Positions 10,030 through 17,951 of a DNA stretch of 22,435 nt are shown here, one piece after another. Numbering within the stretch: the stretch's first letter is position 1; the number at the start of each line of letters is the position of its first letter. Made by a program: the position numbers and the translations under genes. The stretch comes from Priapulus caudatus (Eukaryota > Priapulida > Priapulimorpha > Priapulimorphida > Priapulidae): positions 8,777 to 31,211 of the forward strand of contig NW_014579301.1 of the NCBI RefSeq assembly GCF_000485595.1, read 5' to 3'. Under the pieces are notes generated by a model, which worked only from the letters and a program-made list of their open reading frames with translations, made no database searches and was not told the DNA's origin.

Positions 10030-12125
10030 ACACCTAACACTGGAGCTGAGGTCAACGTGTTACCGATATCGCTATACTAGTCTCTGGGCTGTCAATTGCT
10101 GAAGAGCGATTATCGTCCTGTATAGTTACTCTGGGCACTCGCTGGAAACACTAGCTTCTTGTGTAATAACGTGCACACATAAGGAAACCACCCTACCAGT
10201 GAAGTTTTCTGTCGTCAAAACTTCGTCACCCCCTGAAATTGTGTCTTTATTTTGATCTGGTAAAACTGGTAGTGTCTGTTAGGGAATCAGCCCAGTCATC
10301 TGCAGCACAGTTACCGTGTCCAGTGCCACAGGCTGCAACTCGACACGTCACACCTTCCTCCACGCAGGCTGTAGTAGACCAATTCAATGATGTGTTAAAA
10401 AAAATTGTTTCGAGGTGTTTCAAGGTCAATGCCCATTCGCCATCGACAGAAAAGTGACTCCTGTGAATCGCCCACCTGAGTATCCCCTTCTCGGACCGTG
10501 AAAAAGTCGAGCAGGAATTTGACAGTATGGTGGAAATCAAAGTCATTGCAAATGACCCCGAACCTACTGATTGGGTAAACTCTATATTAGTGGTTAAGAA
10601 ATAGTCACGGGTCATCAGGATTTGTTTGGATCCTGAGGACCTTATCGATGCCATCTGTCACCCACACTACCCTGCAAAGTCGCTCAACGACATCGGTGGA
10701 AGGTTAGCCGCTTCACGCTACTTCTGAATCCTTGCTGAGCGCTCAGGTTATTGGGCCATTGAACTGTTTCACCGGTTGTCCCTAGATACAACCTTCCACT
10801 TGCTATTTGGAAGGGACCGATTTCTCCGGTTGCCCTTGGAAATTGTCTGTATGCCACATGTGTTCTAGCCTAAGATTTATGAGGCTCATGGGAATTTGGG
10901 TGATGTCAAGTCCATTGTCCATTGTATTTTTCATATGGTCAGCACACGACAGTTGAGTATGATCACAAAGCCCTGGATCCATCAGAAATAAATGTAAGCT
11001 GCAGGGATATGATATCAAAGTCGTTCACAAGCCAGGCAAGGAAATACCTGTCGCCGACACGCTGTCTCGTCATTGCGTCGTCCTTCAATCTAATGATGAT
11101 GTGGAGTCGGTTGTACAAGTACACTCAGCGTTTGAGTCCATACCAGTCACCCCACATAAGCTAGAGGAAATAAGGTGTGCCACAGAATAATACCAGGTCA
11201 TGTATGTTCTCATGGCCACAATAATCAACGGCTGGTCAGAGTATCGTATGTCTTCCCCTAAAGACATACAGGAATACTGGAACCATAGGAGTGGGCTTTC
11301 TGTAATTGACGGTGTAGTTTTTAAATCCCACATGATTGTGATCCAAGAAAGGCTTAGATCTACGATTTGAGCATTTTTGCACACAGGCCAAATGGTCATT
11401 GAAAAGTGCAGGCTGAGAGAAAGAGACAGTATTCTGACCCTGCATCGATAAAGACCTTGAAAACAGCGTTCACTAGTGTGCCATTTGCAAAGCGCACCTG
11501 CGCATGAACCACTAGTGGGTTACCCCATTCCAGTCGGCGCCCATGACAGGGGATTGCCAGTGACATCTTTACTTTGAATGAGCTATGAAATACTTCTGTG
11601 GATGGTTTTTGCTTCGCCCGCACAACTTGTTATGTCTTCCGTAGCTGAGAATTGCCTCCCCCACCACAAGCTCTCAACCTGTGGCAATCTGACTCACATG
11701 CCAAAATCGGCAAGCCAGTCAAAAGAAGTATCAGGATTCCACCTTGCAGCTAGCTAAGTACTTTGTGATGAGAGAGTACATATAAACCAGATATTTTGCC
11801 CCAGCAAAACAGTTGTCATAATTGGTCAGGCTAAAGAGCCTAGATCATACGTCATCCAGTCTGATAATGGTGGCGTATATCGGCGTAATCACTACAATAT
11901 ACAGAGCTCTGAACAAACATTGTCATACCACTATAGAGTCCTACACTGAAATACATGCACCCCCGCAGGTACAAAGTACTCCGTCAAGACCAAGCCAGGA
12001 TGTAGAGCTCTGCATTATCCCATAAGCAGTCTGCTAAATCACCTTCACCACCAAAGCCAAACCATAGCGAACATGATAATACAGTCAGATCTATATATGG
12101 TAGAACTATCAAGCCCCCTATCAGC
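10030..12125 (+). pseudogene. pol relic of the gypsy element
   Basis: The fragments occur in the expected order but in shifting frames. A retropepsin motif NTGAEVNVLP (10036-10065) has Asn where the catalytic Asp belongs. Reverse transcriptase pieces follow (10500-10840), including EPTDWVNS, RICLDPEDL and SGYWAIEL. The polymerase YxDD region is deleted. An RNase H end reads LQGYDIKVVHKPGKE...ADTLSR (10999-11073). Integrase linker and zinc-binding pieces follow (CAICKAH, about 11477-11497), then the pol tail RSYVIQSDNGGVYRRN (11842-11889) and GRTIKPP (about 12099). In-frame stops and missing catalytic segments show it is dead. Confidence 0.85.
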
Positions 12126-12269
12126 ATGTCAGGCTTAACCCATGAGTGTATGAAATATTCAAAGCAAGCATACGATATGATGATGCTATATGCTTAGATA
12201 ACTAATATGCAGGCGTATAATAAGTTCGTTTCTTCACTATACAGCAGTTGATAGACACATATTTGTTCA

Positions 12270-12540
12270 TGTTACAGTACCTAAAGTACTGAAAGAGTCA
12301 GTGTAACACTACTAAGTCAATTATCAATGTGCAGTTTCAGTTCAGTTTTGAATCTCGTTTGTAATTTGCAAAACTTATTGTGTGAAGAGCGATGTAGTAT
12401 AATCAGTATAGGTATTCTTCATTAGATGGCGCCACCACTGTGTGCAGGATCCGGTTCATTGTGTCTGCTTGTGACGCAAATCTGACGTAATCGTACAATC
12501 AAACCGTAACATGTTGTTTCTACACAGCAACATATTACTA
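12270..12540 (+). repeat. probable 3' LTR of the gypsy relic
   Basis: It follows the pol tail. The end TTGTTTCTACACAGCAAC plus ATATTAC parallels the 5' LTR end TTGTTTCTCACTATGC plus CTATTACA. The start is placed at TGTTACAG (12270) by the TG rule only. The two LTRs are clearly diverged, indicating an old insertion. Confidence 0.5.
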
Positions 12541-12544
12541 TATA

Positions 12545-12880
12545 CTGGTGGGGGACCCGGCGTTGCCTGGGTTGCATTCACGACCAAAATATTTGCGGTG
12601 GTAACAACTGTGCACCGTCGCCATGCCCCCATGAGTGACCTCTACATCACCTGTAGGGGCAACCCTGGCGCGCAGCAATGGCTGCCGCTGTACATGTGTT
12701 ATATGGTATACAGTGTGAAACCAGGTATTTCTATATGATATTTTGCTCTAGATATGATCTAAATGTGCTTAGGCGCCCCAATTGGTGATCACCTAATAGT
12801 GCAGCAATTTTTGGTATCCTAAACCAATAAACGGTGGAATGCATAGCAGACAGACAGAGACAGACATAGTTGGTTCTTGT
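12545..12880 (+). repeat. non-LTR-like 3' tail (CCCGGCGTTGCC family)
   Basis: The block opens CTGGTGGGGGACCCGGCGTT and closes with AAACGGTGG...CAGACAGACAGAGACAGACA leading into microsatellite. A conserved ACCCGGCGTTGCC core followed by a CAGACAGA tail is, as I remember it, typical of 3' ends of some invertebrate LINE/SINE families. No reverse transcriptase is present in this piece. It may be a 5'-truncated copy. Confidence 0.45.
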
Positions 12881-12887
12881 AGTTGTA

Positions 12888-12888
12888 G

Positions 12889-12919
<31 letters not shown>

Positions 12920-12973
12920 TTATTTATTTATTTATTTATTTATTGATTTATTTATGTTTATATATATATATAG
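12888..12973 (+). repeat. (TA)n and (TTTA)n microsatellite
   Basis: An alternating TA run is followed by TTTA repeats and a second short TA run. It probably grew from the tail of the preceding retroposon-like block. Confidence 0.9.
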
Positions 12974-13057
12974 TTAAAGAATAATGGTTATTTGTACTAA
13001 TGATTGATTAAATTGCTTTGTTTGATGGAATTTGAGAATCCTTCACTCGCAATATAG

Positions 13058-13136
13058 CAAACTGAAAGACAGCCAGCTGCCTAGGATACAACAAGGTGAT
13101 CCAGTTGCGAGATACTTTGGATTGAAGCGAGGACAG
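13058..13136 (+). CDS. POLR2E: POLR2E exon 7 (assembly domain core)
   Basis: The first base completes the tyrosine codon begun in exon 6. The remaining 26 codons read [20 protein letters not shown] followed by GLKRGQ. This is the hallmark core of the RPB5/RpoH domain (human [21 protein letters not shown]), which docks onto the largest polymerase subunit. It ends in phase 0 at GGACAG/GTGTGT. The acceptor CACTCGCAATATAG has almost no pyrimidine tract, but frame and homology fix it. Confidence 0.97.
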
Positions 13137-13351
13137 GTGTGTATTTTTTACTTTTTAAATCGATACCTTCTTACATGTTCATTACTAGATTAATTCATCC
13201 ACAGAATTGCTTGCTATTTCAGGTCGAGTTGCAAACACCTGCAATGTGTCTTTCTTTTCAATTAGTGTAATCGTGAGAAAACACGTAACGTTTTCAACAA
13301 ATCTTACAATATTGGCATGCGCACACCTGCGCGTTATTGCATATGTGTACG

Positions 13352-13873
13352 CAGGGGCGGATCCAGGGCTGAAGCTAGACAATATTTTTCCAGATTTTAA
13401 GGGCACATCCCCCAAAAAGGGCACACCACCTTACAGTGGGCGCCGTTAGGCGCGGAAGCACATAGCGGGGGTCTGGGGGGCCTCCGCCAGGAAATTTCAA
13501 AATTACAAGGGTCCCTGGGCACAAAAAAGAGCACGATTTGAGCACACATTTAGTCAAGCAGCAATAGCTAAAAACCATATGGAATTTTATTTCTGCTTCA
13601 TTTTGCCTGCGCTTTGCATACCAGCAATTAATGCAGAATGATTCAAGCACTTACCTTATTTTTCAGATATCAAAGCTAGTTTTGTTACCATGTAAAATTT
13701 TGATTTCCTTCAAGTCATGTCAATGAATCAGAAGAAAAAGAAAACAAATAAAGAATATATAGCCAAATTCCATAAAATTGTTTTCTATATTTTTTAGCCC
13801 AAAATTTCGAAGGGCACTTTGAAATCTAGACCGTATTTCCCAATACGGCAAATACGGTCTGAATCCGCCCCTG
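13352..13873. mobile_element. 522-bp non-autonomous hAT-like element
   Basis: The left end CAGGGGCGGATCCAG and the right end CTGAATCCGCCCCTG are inverse over 15 bp with one mismatch. They are bounded on both sides by GTACG (13347-13351 and 13874-13878), a 5-bp target duplication. The CAGGGGCGGATCCAG terminus and the internal GGGGGTCTGGGGGGCCTCCGC phrase (20 of its bases at 13468-13487) are typical of widespread hAT-type short elements. Next to the right end, AGACCGTATTT and AAATACGGTCT form a subterminal hairpin. No transposase is encoded. Open frames on both strands here are shadows of repeat sequence. Confidence 0.85.
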
Positions 13874-13992
13874 GTACGGGTGGGTGCCTTTGTGTGTGAT
13901 TTGTTTATATACGTTTTTTATTGCTATTTTTATTGATATTTTTCTGTAACATTTATTGTTTATGTTGTGTACACATGAAATGTTCTATTTAG

Positions 13993-14058
13993 GTTGTTAA
14001 AATTATAAGACCAAGCGAAACTGCTGGTCGCTACATCACTTATAGACTTGTTGTCTGA
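13993..14058 (+). CDS. POLR2E: POLR2E terminal exon 8a
   Basis: This phase-0 exon of 21 codons plus TGA begins VVKII and continues [16 protein letters not shown]. It matches the C-terminus of animal RPB5 (human [21 protein letters not shown], except for the last residue). The acceptor is GTTCTATTTAG. It completes the RpoH-like domain. This is taken as the canonical end, being nearest to exon 7 and closest in sequence to other animals. A close copy is found 3.8 kb downstream at 17886-17951. Polyadenylation is uncertain. The first ATTAAA is at 14861 and the first AATAAA at 15205. Confidence 0.97.
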   Translation, partial: [21 protein letters not shown]

Positions 14059-15227
14059 TCTAAGAACCATCGATAGGTAAAGAAATGTGTATGGTTTCGC
14101 TTGCAATGTGTTTTCCCGTGTGCTACAAACTTACATGCGTGGGACATGAAACCAGAGCATCCCTATTAACTAAAACCAACTATTAGTTTTGTCAACCTCA
14201 GCCTACCTACCCATTTAGCAACATCTCAGCATTTCCAGTACTCCTTTTAAATTGTGATGAAATGCTAACTGCTGGTGTGAAATAAGGTTTGGTAATTACT
14301 AGTGATGTCATAATGATCAATTTAGTCAAAACTTGATCATTTGCAGTCACTGATTATAGAATAATTGAATAGCCTGTATTTTTGAGTTCTTATTATATCA
14401 GCTTCAGTTTAACTAAACATTACTTATAGGTTTACTTTTGAAATGTAAAAACTATTTGTAAAAAATTTTAATGATAAAAATCGGATTTTAAAAACAATCT
14501 TGAAACTAATTGTAATTATTATTTTATTTTTATTTTATTTTATCTTAAAAATATGATATCTATATTCTGAACATCAAAAGTTAACTGTTGGTAGTAGGAT
14601 CACCACTATAGTGTCACAATAGAAGCTCTTCTTTAGTCATTCGAATTAATCTGCAAAAGCGCTAAATGTGTTTTTTCTGTCAGTACCCTTAAAACATGTT
14701 TTCGACAATTTCATTCATTATTGCATAACATACTTATGTCTATAACTAATAGTATAGTAGTATTACCATACTGTCATCTTTAAGGTAATGGGGCCATTTC
14801 GAAAAAGATCTTTGTGTAAACTCAATCAAAATGTACATTGATAATACAAGCATGATAAACATTAAAAATAAGGTCATACGTGCAACATTGAGATGAATTA
14901 ATTATGAAATCCCAACCACTTCCCCCTTCACTAGTGCATGACATTCTAATAAGCAGTCAGTCAGTGAGTGTGACGTTTGAGATGATGAGTTTGCTTGGAT
15001 TAGTAAATATTTACTTACTGTTTGAGGTTGGACATCTCACATGTCTTTGTTTTGGGTTAACTTAGCCTGACCAGGCTGTGTGACTAATGTCAATATACAC
15101 ATCTCTTGATACACGGCTCAATACACGTCTCTTGATGTATGACCGTTTCTTGGAGCTAGGGTTAACTGTGCCACTTTACATTGAATTTTATTAAAAGATA
15201 AGGTAATAAAAATTTAGGCATGGTTTT
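14059..15227. other. 3' flank of exon 8a / start of the interval to exon 8b
   Basis: This is AT-rich DNA without coding features. It would hold the 3' untranslated region of the 8a form and is intron for the 8b form. Candidate poly(A) signals are ATTAAA at 14861-14866 and AATAAA at 15205-15210. A short direct repeat, CACGTCTCTTGATGTATGAC with a nearby ACATCTCTTGATACACGG, lies near 15099-15142. Confidence 0.5.
15205..15210 (+). promoter_or_regulatory. AATAAA poly(A) signal candidate for the 8a form
   Basis: This is the first canonical hexamer downstream of the exon 8a stop, 1.15 kb away and directly before the GTCC-repeat element. The weaker ATTAAA at 14861 could be used instead. Confidence 0.3.
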
Positions 15228-15775
15228 TAGCTCACCTTGACATCGTCAAGATGAGCTATTGCCATGGGGTGCCGTCCGTCCGTCCGTCCGTCTGTGCGTC
15301 CGTCCGTCCGTCAACATTTGGCTACGGTCAACAATAACTCAGGAACTGTTTGACCCACATGTTTCAAATTGCATATAGTTGTTACTCCTATGGGAGAGGT
15401 TTGAACGTCCTATTTTGGAGCACGCCAGTCGACCTACTTTCGAGCCACGTCCACTTTTTCGCAAAAATGGAAATGGCCATAAGAACTGGCCCCAAAACAT
15501 ATCAAACAGGTTTTGATTTTTTTTTAAATTATGCAAATTAGGTAAATTTCGGCAATTTCACTATGAATTTCAGTGTCTGCCTACGGTCACCGCCATCAGA
15601 TTGTATGCCAACAGATCTGAAACATTTATTTTCGCATCAAAAATTACTCGTATATCATCATTATCAAGAGTATATAATGGGAGATATGCTATATAATGGG
15701 AGTTCTCCCATATAATTATACTCTTGCTTTATATATCCCCCCCCCTCCCTCTTCTATCACACCCAAGGTGAGCTA
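15228..15775. mobile_element. 548-bp inverted-repeat element with (GTCC)n
   Basis: The left end TAGCTCACCTTG and right end CAAGGTGAGCTA are a perfect 12-bp inverted pair, with TA at each tip as a possible target duplication. Near the left end is CATGGGGTGCCGTCCGTCCG with the GTCC run continuing to about 15312. The phrase AACTCAGGAACTGTTTGACC follows. An internal stem, CAAGAGTATATAATGGGAG (15664) against CTCCCATATAATTATACTC, lies near the right end. The GTCC-bearing inverted-repeat layout is common in marine invertebrate genomes. It encodes no protein. The open frames at 15339-15541 are chance. Confidence 0.8.
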
Positions 15776-15800
15776 CAGTGTCATTGACACTTTCATTAAT

Positions 15801-16376
15801 TGTAGCGACCAATATTACATTCTGGCTATTATTGTCAATGGGACATTCATTGAGCCATGTTTACGCAACTATGTGCGGGCGAGAAACAATGTAGTGCAAG
15901 TAATGATGCCCGTCAACATCCATAGAGAAATATCAGCATGGCTATTTATATTGTGGACATTGTATGACGGGCTGAAATTGCATGCCGACGCATGATCGAT
16001 AACCATTGAGAACCAGGTATACTAGATTATTCAGGACCAAGCATATCACATTATTGAACACCACAATCTATGAGGGTGACGATGGCACGCGCTCGTCGGA
16101 GACATCCCGCACGAAACAAAGCAAATACGAGGATGCGTGCTCGCGGTCTAAGAGCGGGAAGAGAAGGATAAATAGGGCGTTGGTGCGGAGCGTTATGATC
16201 GGTATCCATGCGCACACCTACGCTCTGGTGTGGTTCGAGGTTCTGCCGGTCTTCTGTTATCAGTTGCAATAAACGTCTTGTCCCTTTAATTCTGGTCTTC
16301 ACCTTTGGCCATTCGTCCCTGGTTACTCTCCTACCTTTTCCCCTCACACTTGTGTAGCGTCACGCTATACGCTACA
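15801..16376 (+). mobile_element. probable solo LTR (576 bp)
   Basis: It starts TGTAGCG and ends CGCTACA, an inverse 7-bp pair obeying the TG...CA rule. In order inside are a TATA-type box GATAAATA (16167-16174) and, about 100 bp later, AATAAA (16268-16273), as expected for an LTR with U3, R and U5. Composition is much richer in GC than its surroundings. No internal retroelement sequence adjoins either side and no convincing target duplication is seen, so it could also be a truncated element. Open frames on both strands inside it have no protein support. Confidence 0.6.
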
Positions 16377-16572
16377 TACTCTTTGTATAAATTGCTGCAT
16401 CATACTGATACATCGATGTACTGTGATACAGCCGTCCACAATACGATAAACGCTACGCAGCGTCAGTATCGCAATACGAACAAGACGATGTTAAGGGGAT
16501 GCTTGACCCTAGGGTTCCTTGCACATTTTCAGTTAAAATAGGTTTAAATTATGCTACATAAAAAATTCCATT

Positions 16573-17029
16573 GTTCAATATTCATTAGAAGTATATTTTT
16601 TTAATGTTTTAAAACTAACTGCTGTTAAACGTTGCTTACAACAAAGGTGGCGCCACTACTAGCCCATCTGCTGTCAAATTTTGGCTGCAAGCTACAGACG
16701 GAGCTTATTTATAAATTTAAGATGAGAAGGATTGCACTACCTTGTAAACAACTTAGAGTCAATTATAATATGGACGAATTTGTCCTAAAATAAAAATCGT
16801 TCGGTTAAATTGCAGATAGGTATAAATTTAATTGCACTTTTGTGATTAGCCCTCGGTCTGTAACACAACTTTTCCAGTGTGGCAGCACCCAAAAATGAAG
16901 ATTTCGAAATTGTTGTTTTATGACAAATTTGAATGCATGATTGTAGAACTTTGTAGATATGTACTATTATTCATGCACTTGCTATCATAATATACCCGAA
17001 AATTCTAGCGTGGAGTATCTCTTTAAATA
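16573..17029 (-). repeat. dispersed inverted-repeat element, copy B
   Basis: This is the reverse complement partner of 659-1187. It keeps the marker words CCCTCGGTCTGT (16850-16861), GGTGGCGCCAC, TTGTTTTATGACAAATT and CTAGAATTTTC on the opposite strand, with many substitutions and indels. It lacks part of the inner region present in copy A. It lies between the two alternative POLR2E terminal exons. Confidence 0.8.
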
Positions 17030-17266
17030 GCGAATAATGCAAGCTAATTTATGTAATCAAGTACATGAAAATCTGGACCGACCCAATCTCCGAGCAGTCC
17101 GGATTTTTAGACTTCTACTGTGCGTAGTCTTGTGCTTAAATAACTTGTTCCCCAAGATTCCTACTTAGTGGTGAAAATTCCTACTTGTAAAGATTCAAAT
17201 TCCTATTACACAATGGTCAATGTTGGCACCTCTGCTGCAGCATCGTAAAGGCGCTGATAGATATTA

Positions 17267-17648
17267 TGTAGTGTAATAAGGGTTGGTAGAGGATATGGGG
17301 TAATTTACCAATTAAGGTAGGGGTAATAAACAAGTGAAGTGATGACAACAGTAAATAATCATTACCAGCAATAGGATTATTATGAGCCAGGGTAAACTAG
17401 GGCAGGCACGTGCCCTGTAATCAGGCTAGAGCAGGGTGTCCTGCCCCAGAGGTTCCAGAGGGGTTTTATAAGGAGGATCAGAGGAGAGAGGGACTCGCAG
17501 ATTAAAGAGAGAGGAGAGTACACACTCGACAGCCGCAGTCTGCAGGTTGCAGTGCATTTCTGTTGTAACCTGTGGTATAATAAACCTATCTCTATTTATA
17601 CTCAACGTTTTGGATCATCATTGACAGTTTACACCAAAGCTCCCTACA
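17267..17648 (+). mobile_element. possible solo LTR (382 bp)
   Basis: It starts TGTAGTG and ends CCCTACA, inverse at six of seven bases. It carries TATAAG (17467-17472), a GAGAG-rich leader, then AATAAA (17579-17584) about 65 bp before the end. That arrangement matches an LTR promoter and poly(A) site. No target duplication or internal region was found, so borders and class are tentative. Confidence 0.5.
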
Positions 17649-17885
17649 CTGCACTTGTAGGGTTTCAGATTAAAATGATGGAGAGGTCTATTTTTCATTG
17701 CACTGTGCAGCCGTGTTTTGCTTAGCCTGCCAGTTTTGTTTCGCCTTGGCCAGCCGCGATGTTGCTTTCTCGTTACAAAAGTATTCTTTCTCTGAATATT
17801 TTGTATTATTGTGTCTGTGAAATGGCCTATATAGGTGCCATATATCTAATGTGACCCATATTTCACAATTGTATTTTTGTTGCAG

Positions 17886-17951
17886 TTGGTGAAAATAGTC
17901 AGAACTAGTGAGACTGCAGGACGATATGTGAGTTACAGACTTGTTGTGTGA
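17886..17951 (+). CDS. POLR2E: POLR2E alternative terminal exon 8b (duplicated last exon)
   Basis: This is a second intact copy of the last RPB5 exon. After the strong acceptor ATTTTTGTTGCAG it has 21 codons and TGA, phase 0, so it can join exon 7 in place of exon 8a. It reads LVKIV then RTSETAGRYVSYRLVV. Against 8a, 6 codons are identical, 10 differ silently and 5 change the residue (V/L, I/V, P/T, I/V, T/S). The invariant SETAGRY and RLVV parts are kept. No upstream exons of a second gene copy were seen in 14059-17885. An AATAAA for this form is at 18710. It could be an alternative last exon, a relic of a tandem duplication, or less likely the end of a partial gene copy. Use in transcripts is inferred only. 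Confidence 0.85.
   Translation: MVKIVRTSETAGRYVSYRLVV

Larger units (their letters stand above)
8611..12540 (+). mobile_element. decayed Ty3/gypsy LTR retrotransposon (mag-like) in intron 6-7
   Basis: An old LTR retrotransposon in the same orientation as POLR2E. In order it shows a 5' LTR end followed by a primer-binding-type motif (8893-8910), a gag relic split by a foldback element, a retropepsin motif, reverse transcriptase, RNase H and integrase fragments, the pol C-terminus and a 3' LTR-like end. The two LTR ends share GTCGTACAAT/ATCGTACAATC, TTGTTTCT and a final ATTAC. Stops, frameshifts and large internal deletions mean it cannot make a working protein. The assignment to the mag-like lineage is from memory of the primer site and pol phrases. 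The outer LTR starts are estimates, and no target duplication was found. Confidence 0.8.

Noticed and set aside
10247-10654. 135-codon - strand open frame
   Set aside because: It is the antisense of the gypsy protease-reverse transcriptase region, whose + strand frames match known pol phrases.
12421-12440. AGATGGCGCCACCACTG as a link to repeat copies A and B (both have GGCGCCAC)
   Set aside because: Only about 10 bases are shared and the word is common. The surrounding sequence does not match.
13185-13650. Open frames on both strands as genes
   Set aside because: They cross the end of the 13352-13873 element, and the residues come from its repeat words.
15272-15312. GTCC tandem units as a CRISPR array
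   Set aside because: Units are 4 bp with no spacers, and the setting is an animal gene. It is a microsatellite inside a mobile element.
16006-16347. 88- and 98-codon open frames on opposite strands
   Set aside because: They overlap within a GC-rich LTR-like block holding TATA and AATAAA signals. No domain is recognisable.
14059-17885. A full second RPB5 gene upstream of exon 8b
   Set aside because: I looked for GDPVARYFG-, MAPKYILEQ- and MFVFFPEEP-like coding in this stretch and found none, so only the last exon is duplicated within the window.
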